Assembly: GCF_030137545.1 (NCBI RefSeq)
Contig: NZ_JARUVL010000007.1
Location: forward strand, 1-64,000
Direction of reading: 5' to 3'
Origin: Virgibacillus sp. LDC-1
GTDB lineage: Bacteria; Bacillota; Bacilli; Bacillales; Amphibacillaceae
DNA: 64,000 nt
Part shown: positions 1 through 7,206 of the stretch, piece after piece
Numbering within the stretch: position 1 is the first letter of the stretch
How the letters are laid out: each line of letters opens with the position of its first letter
Translations under genes and position numbers: made by a program
Notes under the pieces: generated by a model
Seen by the model: only the letters and a program-made list of their open reading frames with translations
Told to the model about the DNA's origin: nothing
Database searches by the model: none

Positions 1-871
1 ACAGAATCACGAATCATCAACGAACTCAGAAAAGAATTCCGATTAGCAGTTATCCTTAAAGCGATTAAATTTCCAAAGGCTACGTATATGTATTGGCAAA
101 AACGATTAAGTGAACCAAATTCAGAAAATATCAGATGAAAATAAAAATAATTATGGGTATCGAAGAATCACAATAGAATTACGCGAACGAGGTTTTATCG
201 TCAATCATAAGAAAGTATTGCGTATTATGAATGAGCTTGGCCTTATATACAAGAAATTCACACGTAAGTCTAGAAAGTATAATTCTTATAAAGGTTCAGT
301 AGGTAAGATCGCAACTAATCGTATAAATCGTAGATTCAATACACCTCTTCCACGTCAAAAGATAACAACTGATACAACTGTATTAAAGTATTATACAAAG
401 GATCAAAACGGGAAAGTTGTGATTAAAAAAGCATATCTTGATCCTTATTTAGATATGTTCGATGGTGAGATCCTAACGTATCAATTATCAAAAAAGCCGA
501 ACGCCAAGGCAATATTAGACGGATTAGAAGAAGTAGTCACAATTGCGAAGCAATGGCCTTATCGTACAACGGTTCATACTGATCAGGGCTGGGCGTATCA
601 AATGAAAGCATTTAGTAAAAAGTTAAAAGACAATCGTATTTTTCAAAGCATGTCACGTCGTGGAAATTGTCTAGATAATTCACCTATGGAAAATTTCTTT
701 GGGATAATGAAACAAGAAATGTATTATGGTGTTGTATATGAATCATTTGAAGCATTAGAATATGCAATAAAGCAATATATTGATTACTACAATAATAAAC
801 GGATTAAAGAAAAATTGACTGGAATGAGTCCAGTTGAATACCGGAAACAAACCAGCCAATTATCTGCTTAA
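1..871 (+). pseudogene. IS3-family (IS150-type) transposase OrfB, frameshifted and cut by the window edge
   Basis: DDE transposase of the IS3 family. The C-terminal part, open from the GTG at 110, carries the HTH_21 region (YGYRRITIELRERG), the first catalytic Asp in TTDTTVLKYY, the second in HTDQGWAYQ, and the Glu in SPMENFFGIMKQE, and ends with the usual YNNKRIKEKL/SPVEY block. Upstream, positions 1-117 encode the expected OrfB N-terminus (INELRKEFRLAVILKA...TYMYWQKRL) in a different frame. The frame used from 110 has a stop (TAA) at 107-109. Related transposases have several more residues at this join, so a small deletion that is not a multiple of three probably broke the gene. The start of the element lies outside the window. 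I am confident of the family; loss of function is inferred. Confidence 0.85.
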
Positions 872-874
872 TAA

Positions 875-902
875 TTTAGTCTAACTCTATGGGTTCAGTA
901 CA
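875..902 (+). repeat. Right terminal inverted repeat of the IS3-family element
   Basis: Read on the minus strand the end is TGTACTGAACCCATAGAG, which matches the TGTACTGACCCC-type termini of IS150-group elements. It lies just after the transposase stop codon and marks the right border near 902. The left end is not in the window, so target duplication cannot be checked. Confidence 0.65.
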
Positions 903-1529
903 CCCCTATCCTTTTTAATCGTCTACTATACTTATCATACCAAATAAATTTAAAAAATATTTGTTATAACATTAAACTTATCTTCTATAAAGTAACATCT
1001 AACTTGCTTCTGCTACCTTTAAATTGATACGGTGAACCGTATCAATTTAAAGGTAAAGTGAAGAAAAAGTTCTCCTTGGAGTTTAATTCCCTGGAAAACG
1101 TTTTTTTATAATAATCTATTTGTCTTTAAATCCTTGCTTAGAGTACTCTAATAAAAGTAAGAATAAAACCATTTAAATATTTATCATCTGCTCTACGATT
1201 TACATTCCCCCCTTGCTAGTTTCCTTATCAATTTTCATATCTAGACTCCACATCAATAGTTTGAATTTTGTCTGGTCCGATATGCTTTCCACTTTGAACA
1301 GACTTAATATTTATTGAAACATGGCATAACCCCCACCTCAAAGTACGCATATATCAATCAAAGTTGTACAAGTTTAAATGAGCTTTTCTGTTCATACTGA
1401 AGTTAGGATTTTACTGCTACTTCTCCATATTAACTGAACTACTTTAACAATGCTTCTTCCCTTTTTCTATTTCAGCCACCGAAGAGTTAGTGACATTTTT
1501 ATAACAAAATCTTATGAGAACAAAAAACT
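903..1529. other. AT-rich gene-free stretch with a long palindrome and a possible decayed minus-strand ORF
   Basis: No intact gene is visible between the IS end and the OsmC promoter. It contains the 42-bp palindrome at 1014-1055. On the minus strand a good ribosome-binding-like GAGGTGGGGG precedes an ATG near 1325, but that frame closes after 7 codons. A second frame through the same bases stays open for about 30 codons down to about 1228, reading SINIKSVQSGKHIGPDKI. This suggests a frameshifted short gene, but I recognise no family. Confidence 0.4.
1014..1055. repeat. Perfect 20-bp inverted repeat with 2-bp centre
   Basis: The arms at 1014-1033 and 1036-1055 are exactly complementary (left arm begins TACCTTTAAATTGATAC), separated only by GA. 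No T-run follows and no gene ends nearby, so it does not look like an ordinary terminator. It could be a large operator or a remnant of a small mobile element near the IS. Confidence 0.8.
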
Positions 1530-1572
1530 TACTTAGCTAAGTATTGATGTTATTGAAGAACCGTGCTAATAT
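1530..1572 (+). promoter_or_regulatory. Promoter of the OsmC gene with adjoining 14-bp palindrome
   Basis: A sigma-A-like promoter is visible: TTGATG at 1544-1549, 17-bp spacer, TAATAT at 1567-1572. Directly upstream at 1530-1543 is the perfect palindrome TACTTAGCTAAGTA, abutting the -35. Its size and position fit a MarR/DUF24-type redox repressor operator. The MarR gene at 3967 is a candidate binder, which is inference only. Confidence 0.6.
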
Positions 1573-1616
1573 TTAAGTATGCTCAGTATTTCACAAACTT
1601 TCTAGGAGGAATAAAA

Positions 1617-2057
1617 ATGTTGACTACTTTTAAGGCAGTTACGAAAAAATTACCGGAAGGGCTTCAAGTCGAGTGTAATTCTAGAGGCTTTAAAATTATT
1701 GCAGATGAACCAGAGGATTTGGGTGGAACGGATAAGGCAATGAATCCTGTTGAAATCGTATTATGTGCGCTAGGTGCTTGCCAGTCCATTGTTGCAAGTG
1801 CATTCGCTCAAGCTCACAATTTTACTTTTGAAGAATTTCATGTTGAACTGGAAGGCGATTTAGACCCAGATGGTTTCATGGGACTTGCAGATGTAAGAAC
1901 TGGGTTTCAGGAAATTCGTTTTACAATGCATTTTAAAACGAATGAATCTCAAGAAAAGACAGAAGCCTTTGCAGCATTTATTGAGAAGACATGTCCAGTA
2001 GGTGATTGTCTTGCAAACGGTGTGAAATTAGTACAATCAGGAGTAGTTAGATATTAA
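1617..2057 (+). CDS. OsmC/Ohr-family thiol peroxidase
   Basis: A 146-residue protein of the OsmC family, which reduces organic or lipid hydroperoxides using a Cys pair and dihydrolipoyl proteins as electron donors (family knowledge for Ohr/OsmC). The two signature cysteines are present: Cys55 in ALGACQSIVA and Cys126 in KTCPVGDC. Two extra cysteines, Cys50 and Cys131, flank them. The start is the ATG at 1617, preceded by TAGGAGGA with ideal spacing. An upstream in-frame extension lacks an RBS. It is transcribed from its own promoter and followed 52 bp later by a lipoyl-bearing dihydrolipoyl dehydrogenase, a natural reductase partner. The substrate is unknown. Family assignment is secure; the exact subfamily (YhfA-like versus Ohr) is not. 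Confidence 0.88.
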   Translation: MLTTFKAVTKKLPEGLQVECNSRGFKIIADEPEDLGGTDKAMNPVEIVLCALGACQSIVASAFAQAHNFTFEEFHVELEGDLDPDGFMGLADVRTGFQEIRFTMHFKTNESQEKTEAFAAFIEKTCPVGDCLANGVKLVQSGVVRY

Positions 2058-2067
2058 TTCATGTATC

Positions 2068-2089
2068 AAAAGGGGTCTAGGCCCCTTTT
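2068..2089 (+). terminator. Hairpin between OsmC and Lpd genes (attenuator)
   Basis: AAAAGGGG and CCCCTTTT flank a short loop, with the T-run forming the 3' arm, directly after the OsmC stop. Since the next gene starts 20 bp later with no separate promoter, this is best read as a partial terminator or attenuator that lowers expression of the second gene. Confidence 0.6.
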
Positions 2090-2109
2090 AATATTTGAGG
2101 AGGATAACG

Positions 2110-3801
2110 ATGCAAGTTAAAATGTCAATGATTCCTGGTGGGAAAACTGGAATAGTCGGAGAAATCCATGTTTCTCTTGGTAGTCAGGTAACTGCTGGTG
2201 ATACATTAATGGAAGTAGAGATTAGTAAAGGAAATCTCGAAATTACTGCTGAAGAAAACGGCGTCATCAGTCAGATACTCGTTGAAGAAGGAAGCGAAGT
2301 TTCTTCGGATGAAGTGTTGCTTGAAATCGAGCCGGTCCAATCGAATAGCACGGAAGCTGAAGCGGGTCAGCACGCTCAAAATGAGGAGATGCCAACGGAT
2401 GAGGTGGATGCTGACTTACTCATTATTGGTGCTGGACCAGGTGGATATGTTGCTGCCATTTATGCAGCGAAAAAAGGGCTTCGTGTCACGTTAGTTGAAA
2501 AAGAAAAGACGTTAGGAGGCACTTGCTTAAATGTAGGATGCATCCCAACAAAGTCCCTTGTTAAATCTTCCGAGGTTTGCCATAGCGTAAAGAGTGGCGC
2601 TTTGTTTGGAATTGAATCAGACACAAGCCTCCAGGTGAATATGAAGCAAATTATTCGTCGTAAGGAAGAAGTAGTAAATCAACTCGTATCTGGTATTGCC
2701 TTCTTAATGGAGAAGAACGACATTCAGGTTATCCATGGTGATGCATCCTTCCTTTCCGAAAATAAGGTCCTTGTGAAGGGAAAAAATAATTACCAAATTA
2801 CTGCCAAGGATATCATCATAGCGACAGGTTCAAAAATTTCTAAGGTGAATATTCCCGGTATTGATCTACCGTTTGTCATGAACAGCACAGAGGCTTTAGC
2901 TAGTACAGAATTGCCAAAGAGTATAACGATCATCGGTGGTGGCGTCATCGGTATGGAGTTTGCATTTATTTACCGTAACCTTGGCGTTGACGTGCATGTG
3001 GTGGAATTTATGGATCGTCTTCTGACTATGCTAGACAGCGATATAACGGAAGAGCTTGAACAGGCAGCAAAGCAGGCGGGTATCCATGTTCACACTGGAG
3101 CTAAAGTCTCTAAGATTCAACGAGCTCATAATGGAGAAGCGATCGTGACCTATGTGACGGCCAGTGGAGAACACCTTTTAGTAAGTGAAAAGGTTCTTGT
3201 TGCAATTGGCCGTGAACCGAATATAGATGGCTTGGACCTTGATCAGGCAGGAGTTCAGTTAGTGGCGCATGGGAAAGGGATTGCCGTTGACAAACAGATG
3301 CGAACGAATGTGGAGCATATTTATGCAATTGGTGATGTCACGAATATTATGCAGCTTGCCCATGTAGCATCACATCAAGGTATTCATACTATTGATACAA
3401 TACTTGGAGAACAATCGGAAATGGATTATACAGCTGTACCGAATGTTATTTTTACGTCTCCGGAAATTGCTAGCGTCGGTCTGCAAGAATATGAGTGTAA
3501 GGAGCGAGGAATCGATTATCGTGTGAGTAAGGTATCCTTTGCCAGTAACGGAAAGGCATTAACAATGAATGAGCCAGCCGGTTTCATTAAGCTCATTAAG
3601 GATAATCAAACCGGTAAGATTATAGGAGGGTCTATCATAGGGCCAGACGCTTCTTCTTTGATTAGTAGCCTTACGATTGCGATTTCGAATAAGCTTACTG
3701 AACAGCAAATTACACAAACTATTTTTGCGCATCCTACGACCGCTGAAGTGATTCACGAAGCAGCATTAGGTTTAAGTATTGGCGCACTGCATGAAGCGTG
3801 A
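2110..3801 (+). CDS. Dihydrolipoyl dehydrogenase with fused N-terminal lipoyl domain
   Basis: A 563-residue flavoprotein disulfide reductase (E3). Residues 1-75 form a lipoyl/biotinyl domain with the lipoylation lysine at about position 40 (VEISKGNLEI). An acidic, Gln/Glu-rich linker (76-100) leads to the E3 part: FAD motif GAGPGGYVAA (about 107), redox pair Cys139/Cys144 in GGTCLNVGC, NAD motif GGGVIGMEF, and the C-terminal HPTTAEVIHEA with the His-Glu pair. It would oxidise NADH and reduce its own lipoyl arm. The start at 2110 follows TGAGGAGG. No E1/E2 dehydrogenase genes are nearby; the only partner is the OsmC peroxidase upstream. It may therefore supply electrons to OsmC rather than serve a 2-oxoacid dehydrogenase complex. 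The enzyme class is certain; the partner is inferred. Confidence 0.9.
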   Translation: MQVKMSMIPGGKTGIVGEIHVSLGSQVTAGDTLMEVEISKGNLEITAEENGVISQILVEEGSEVSSDEVLLEIEPVQSNSTEAEAGQHAQNEEMPTDEVDADLLIIGAGPGGYVAAIYAAKKGLRVTLVEKEKTLGGTCLNVGCIPTKSLVKSSEVCHSVKSGALFGIESDTSLQVNMKQIIRRKEEVVNQLVSGIAFLMEKNDIQVIHGDASFLSENKVLVKGKNNYQITAKDIIIATGSKISKVNIPGIDLPFVMNSTEALASTELPKSITIIGGGVIGMEFAFIYRNLGVDVHVVEFMDRLLTMLDSDITEELEQAAKQAGIHVHTGAKVSKIQRAHNGEAIVTYVTASGEHLLVSEKVLVAIGREPNIDGLDLDQAGVQLVAHGKGIAVDKQMRTNVEHIYAIGDVTNIMQLAHVASHQGIHTIDTILGEQSEMDYTAVPNVIFTSPEIASVGLQEYECKERGIDYRVSKVSFASNGKALTMNEPAGFIKLIKDNQTGKIIGGSIIGPDASSLISSLTIAISNKLTEQQITQTIFAHPTTAEVIHEAALGLSIGALHEA

Positions 3802-3906
3802 GTAGTCATATTTCAATCTCAATAAATACCGAGTGCAAGTAGGATAAAGTAATCGAAACGTTCATTTGAATTAAAGCGTATCTCAGCATTCGCACCAATA
3901 GTTTGC

Positions 3907-3912
3907 TATAAT
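3907..3912 (+). promoter_or_regulatory. Probable -10 element of the marR promoter
   Basis: A consensus TATAAT lies 55 bp before the likely MarR start. No convincing -35 is visible 16-18 bp upstream, so the promoter may be weak or activator-dependent. Confidence 0.4.
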
Positions 3913-3966
3913 AATGAAATGAAATATAACTCCGAATGAATGAGTTAAGAATGGTTGGTGCTTTCA

Positions 3967-4395
3967 TTGTTTAATTTGGATGACTGTCTTGCCTTTATTA
4001 CAAATAAGAGCTCGAAACTTTTAGTCGAAGCCCTAGACAATGAATTCAGGGCTTATCATATAACAAGAAGCCAGTGGATTGCGATGTATTATATTTTCAA
4101 TAATGCCTCTATTACCCAGAAAGAACTGGCAGATAAGATGGCTATCAAAGAACCAAGTGTGGTAAGGCTTCTTCAAAAATTGGAATTAGGCGGACTTATA
4201 CGCCGCTCAGAAACTAGTGAGGATAAGCGTATTAAACAATTACAGTTAAGTTCTAAAGGCATCAAGGTTTATCACGAATTACTTCCTATTGCTGATAATT
4301 TTAAAAAGAACACGCTTCAAGGTATTCCTGAGAAGGACCTTGAAACCTTTAAGCAGGTATTAGAGATTATGACCAAGAATACAATAAAAGAGTAA
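3967..4395 (+). CDS. MarR-family transcriptional regulator
   Basis: A winged-helix repressor of about 142 residues. The core is typical: ITRSQWIAMYYIF helix, TQKELADKMAIKEPSVVRLLQKLE recognition region and the wing IRRSETSEDKRIKQLQLSSKG. MarR proteins bind short palindromes as dimers and often sense oxidants or phenolics. The start is uncertain. I prefer the TTG at 3967, which has GGTTGGTG six bases upstream; TTG 3955 and GTG 3958 are alternatives in the same frame. It lies 165 bp after the Lpd gene with its own -10 element and is followed by a strong terminator. Its target may be the palindrome at 1530-1543 in front of the OsmC gene. Family certain, role inferred. Confidence 0.82.
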   Translation: MFNLDDCLAFITNKSSKLLVEALDNEFRAYHITRSQWIAMYYIFNNASITQKELADKMAIKEPSVVRLLQKLELGGLIRRSETSEDKRIKQLQLSSKGIKVYHELLPIADNFKKNTLQGIPEKDLETFKQVLEIMTKNTIKE

Positions 4396-4398
4396 GAT

Positions 4399-4442
4399 AG
4401 AGGCTTCCCTGTTTAAACTTTAGGTGAAGCCTCTTCTTTTTT
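4399..4442 (+). terminator. Rho-independent terminator after marR
   Basis: The arms AGAGGCTTC and GAAGCCTCT flank an AT-rich loop and are followed by TCTTTTTT, just downstream of the MarR stop codon. Confidence 0.85.
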
Positions 4443-4748
4443 AGCAAGCTTAAAGTGCTCTTTGCTGTTTCAACTTCACTAAGATAAGAAATATTTTTTC
4501 TCCTAGCGTTTGAAGCACAGGTATTTAAAGGTGTTTTAGAATTTCTTTTTCCCGATCCCTTATCCAAGTAATTAGTTTTTTCTTACAGTATTCTTTGATT
4601 CCCCCTGCATCTTGGTAAGGCGGCTAGTTTCATATGAACTTACTTTTTGGTTTTCTAATTTCCCATCTAACATCTGCATTTAATGTGCCCTGTTATATAT
4701 CACTTCTCCTCTAAATTCAAAACTCATCAAAATAATGAAAAAATTTTG
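4443..4748. other. Gene-free stretch before the LacI-family gene
   Basis: No convincing gene. On the minus strand two short open frames (MQMLDGKLENQKVSSYE and IKEYCKKKLITWIRDREKE) lie next to each other in different frames and could be a decayed small gene, but neither has a recognisable family. Otherwise the stretch is AT-rich spacer between a terminator and a promoter. Confidence 0.35.
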
Positions 4749-4777
4749 TTGACATGTGTAACCGTTTACAGTAATAT
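4749..4777 (+). promoter_or_regulatory. lacI-type promoter with internal cre site
   Basis: TTGACA at 4749-4754, 17-bp spacer, TAATAT at 4772-4777. Inside the spacer, 4757-4770 reads TGTAACCGTTTACA, which meets every fixed position of the Bacillus CcpA cre consensus TGWNANCGNTNWCA. CcpA binding there would block RNA polymerase, so glucose repression of this regulator gene is strongly suggested. Confidence 0.75.
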
Positions 4778-4786
4778 GATTTCAAA

Positions 4787-4800
4787 CGAAAACGTTTTCG
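4787..4800. promoter_or_regulatory. LacI-family operator, probably autoregulatory
   Basis: CGAAAACGTTTTCG is a perfect 14-bp palindrome with the central CG typical of LacI/PurR-family operators. It sits about 10 bp downstream of the -10, near the transcription start. A second partial copy (AAAACGTTTTC) follows at 4803-4813. The LacI-family protein encoded just downstream is the obvious ligand. Confidence 0.6.
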
Positions 4801-4829
4801 TAAAACGTTTTCTCAAACTAGGTGATAAC

Positions 4830-5855
4830 ATGACGAAGTATACGATAAAGGACATCGCGCGTGAAACGGGATATTCGATATCAACGGTATCTCGTGTATT
4901 AAATAACAAGGAAGAGGGGATGTCGAAAGAAACGAGAAAACGTATTTTAGAAGTTGTTAAGGAAATGAATTACCGTCCTAACCAGTTTGCTAGGGGCCTC
5001 ATTACGAAAAAGTCAAACATGCTCGGGCTAATTGTTCCGAATATTTCAAATCCATTCTTCCCTGAATTATGTCGAGGTGCGGAGGATGAAGCGGTTCAGA
5101 ATGGCTTTAGTTTAATTATTTGTAATTCAGATGATCAGGCGAACAAGGAAGAGCGGTACATTCACCTGTTAAAGGAACAGCAGGTTGATGGGATTTTACT
5201 AGCAAGCATGAACAAATTAACGCGTGGAAACGAGAGGATCTTAACGGATTCGCAAATTCCATATATTTTAGTGGATCGTGGAGTTGATGTCGATTCAGCC
5301 ACGGGGGTGTTCATGGATAACTTCAAAGGAGGTTATTTAGCGGGTAAGCATTTAATTGAATTAGGGCATCGGAAAATTGCTTGTATGACAGGACCTGCTG
5401 ACATTACGAACGCGAACAAGCGCTTAAAAGGATTTCTGCAGGCATTGAATGAACATGATATTTCGATTCCATCGCATTACATCTTGAATGGAAACTATCA
5501 TATGGAGGATGCGTACGATCTGGCCAAAAGGTTTCTTGCGGAACATGAGGTGACCGCTATTTTTACTGGTAACGACCTAATGGCTTGTGGTGTATATCGA
5601 GCAGCGTTCGAATTAAATATTTCTATTCCGAATGATTTATCTGTGATTGGCTTCGATGATATTCCATTTGGAGAGGCTTTGAATCCGAAGCTTTCTACCA
5701 TTCGGCAGAATACATATCAAATTGGCAAGGACAGTGTAAAACTTCTCATTAAGAAAATACGAAATGAGCCTGTTGAATCATTGTTTTACGAACCAACACT
5801 TGTCGTAAGAAATAGCACCCAAAACCTCATCCAAAGCCCTTCTCTTGGTAATTGA
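4830..5855 (+). CDS. LacI-family transcriptional regulator (RbsR-like)
   Basis: A 341-residue repressor. Residues 1-60 are the LacI helix-turn-helix and hinge (YTIKDIARETGYSISTVSRVLNN). The rest is a type-I periplasmic-binding-protein fold (GLIVPNISNPFFPEL; TAIFTGNDLMACGVYRA; DLSVIGFDDIPFGE), the ribose/purine-binding lineage. The ATG at 4830 is chosen because the family starts there and AGGTGATAAC precedes it. The reading frame extends upstream but that part is promoter DNA. It precedes a nucleoside hydrolase/ECF/ribokinase operon in the same direction, so ribose, a nucleoside or a ribose phosphate is the likely effector. Its promoter carries a cre site and a probable self-operator. Confidence 0.88.
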   Translation: MTKYTIKDIARETGYSISTVSRVLNNKEEGMSKETRKRILEVVKEMNYRPNQFARGLITKKSNMLGLIVPNISNPFFPELCRGAEDEAVQNGFSLIICNSDDQANKEERYIHLLKEQQVDGILLASMNKLTRGNERILTDSQIPYILVDRGVDVDSATGVFMDNFKGGYLAGKHLIELGHRKIACMTGPADITNANKRLKGFLQALNEHDISIPSHYILNGNYHMEDAYDLAKRFLAEHEVTAIFTGNDLMACGVYRAAFELNISIPNDLSVIGFDDIPFGEALNPKLSTIRQNTYQIGKDSVKLLIKKIRNEPVESLFYEPTLVVRNSTQNLIQSPSLGN

Positions 5856-5992
5856 TAGGGCTGATGCACAAACAAGCTGAAATTGTGGAAGGTCTAAGCC
5901 ATAAAAGGATGAAAGTGGTAATAAATCAACATTTTTCTGTTATATGTCAATAAAATTTCACTTTTATGTCATACCACTTAAAAATAATGTGT

Positions 5993-5998
5993 TATACT
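5993..5998 (+). promoter_or_regulatory. Probable -10 of the nucleoside operon promoter
   Basis: TATACT stands about 225 bp before the nucleoside hydrolase start, in an AT-rich stretch. The expected -35 position is poor. Transcription from here would produce a leader of roughly 210 nt containing the structured element at 6055-6141. Confidence 0.4.
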
Positions 5999-6054
5999 AT
6001 TTCAGTATTAAAGCTAAAAGTGTTATCTTAAGTGAGTTCTGGAGGAAAGAAGGA

Positions 6055-6078
6055 ATGCGAATCGGTAATGGAGCATAA
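6055..6078 (+). CDS. Seven-codon upstream ORF (leader peptide MRIGNGA)
   Basis: ATG at 6055 is preceded by GGAGG at 6041-6045 with 9-bp spacing, a strong ribosome binding site for so short a frame. It encodes Met-Arg-Ile-Gly-Asn-Gly-Ala and stops at 6076-6078, just before a potential RNA stem. It may be a translated leader that couples ribosome position to folding of the downstream RNA. It is too short for any homology argument. Confidence 0.3.
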   Translation: MRIGNGA

Positions 6079-6088
6079 ATGAAAAAGT

Positions 6089-6141
6089 GACGACACGGTT
6101 GGGGACGAGCCCAGCATGCTGTACATCCAAGATGGTGCGTC
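6089..6141 (+). ncRNA. Candidate structured leader RNA (possible riboswitch) upstream of the nucleoside operon
   Basis: A closing stem pairs GACG-A-CAC (6089-6096, one bulged A) with GTGCGTC (6135-6141). Inside it, TTGG (6099-6102) can pair with CCAA (6127-6130), and the GC-richer core holds GGG/CCC and the self-complementary CAGCATGCTG. The stretch is clearly more GC-rich than its surroundings and lies in the 5' leader of a transporter operon. I do not recognise a known riboswitch class (not purine, TPP, THF or guanidine-like by eye). Covariation evidence is missing. Confidence 0.35.
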
Positions 6142-6219
6142 GCTTAAACACAGGTATTGCTTGTGAATATATAGATACAGCAAGAGAGACTAGAACTAGC
6201 ATAGAGGAGTGATGACTAA

Positions 6220-7206
6220 ATGAAGCGTATTCCAGTAATAATTGATTGTGATCCAGGTATAGATGATGTAATGGCTTTATTATTTGCCTTTGTCCGACCA
6301 GAATTAGACATTCGTTTAATTACGACAGAGGCGGGAAATCAAACGCAAGATAAAACGGCGTATAATGCAAGAAGCTTTTTAACTTACATGAATCAAGAAG
6401 TGGAAGTGGCAAGAGGTTTAGAGCAACCACTTTTCGTTGATTTAGAAGTTGCTGAGGAGGTTCACGGTGAAAATGGATTAGGGGATGTTATTTTTCCTGA
6501 ACCAAGCTTTGAAGAAAGTAACCGTACAGCTATCCATGCGCTTTATCAGACGATAATGACAAGTGATGAGCCAATCGTTCTCATTGCAACAGGTCCTTTA
6601 ACGAATATTGGCGCACTCCTGTTAGCACATCCAGAAGTAAAAGATAATATTCGCTCTATCTCCTTCATGGGTGGAGCAGCAGTGGGAGGAAACATGACAC
6701 CTACAGCAGAATTTAATGTGTATGTTGATCCACATGCTGCTGATATTGTCTTCCGTTCAGGTATTCCGATTGTCATGAGTGGCTTGGACGTCACGCATAA
6801 AGCATTTTTAGATGAGGATGACCTGAAACGCATTGGCGATATAGGGACAGAACTAACGGAAAGACTCGTCGAGTTAATGACCTTTTATACAAAAGCAGCA
6901 ACACAAACTGCTTTTCATGAAGAGAATTACGATACGAACGTTCGGTTACATGACTTATGTGCGGTTGGGTATGTTGTCGAACCAAAGCTGTTTCAAGGGG
7001 ATGATTGTTATGTAGCAATTGAAACAACCAGCGAACTAACGAGGGGCACAACGATGGTGGATTATACACAGTCCTTGCCTTATGCAAAGAATGTTCATGT
7101 GCTTCATACGGTCGATCGTGAGCGATTTGTGGCTATGTTTATTGATGCAATTCAAAAAGCAGAACAATTAATTAAAGGAGGAAATTTACATGTTGAAAAA
7201 AATTAA
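6220..7206 (+). CDS. Inosine-uridine-preferring nucleoside hydrolase
   Basis: A 328-residue enzyme that hydrolyses the N-glycosidic bond of ribonucleosides to free base and ribose. The N-terminal calcium-binding signature IDCDPGIDD (residues 8-16) is intact, as are LIATGPLTNIG, the FMGGA motif and the Asp in LHDLCAVGYV. There is no signal peptide, so it acts in the cytoplasm on imported nucleosides. The ATG at 6220 has GAGGAG upstream. It overlaps the next gene by 17 bp, and the AAAGGAGG ribosome binding site of that gene lies inside this coding sequence, so the two are translationally linked. Base preference cannot be read from the sequence. Ribokinase further down the operon would phosphorylate the ribose released. 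Confidence 0.92.
   Translation: MKRIPVIIDCDPGIDDVMALLFAFVRPELDIRLITTEAGNQTQDKTAYNARSFLTYMNQEVEVARGLEQPLFVDLEVAEEVHGENGLGDVIFPEPSFEESNRTAIHALYQTIMTSDEPIVLIATGPLTNIGALLLAHPEVKDNIRSISFMGGAAVGGNMTPTAEFNVYVDPHAADIVFRSGIPIVMSGLDVTHKAFLDEDDLKRIGDIGTELTERLVELMTFYTKAATQTAFHEENYDTNVRLHDLCAVGYVVEPKLFQGDDCYVAIETTSELTRGTTMVDYTQSLPYAKNVHVLHTVDRERFVAMFIDAIQKAEQLIKGGNLHVEKN

Noticed and set aside
4443-4700. Two adjacent short minus-strand frames that might be one frameshifted small gene
   Set aside because: Both are below 40 codons with no recognised motif and no RBS-supported start. Mentioned only under the intergenic entry.
6089-6141. Assignment of the leader structure to a known riboswitch (purine, NiCo, THF, fluoride)
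   Set aside because: The conserved core nucleotides of these classes are absent when read by eye; it is kept only as an unnamed structured candidate.
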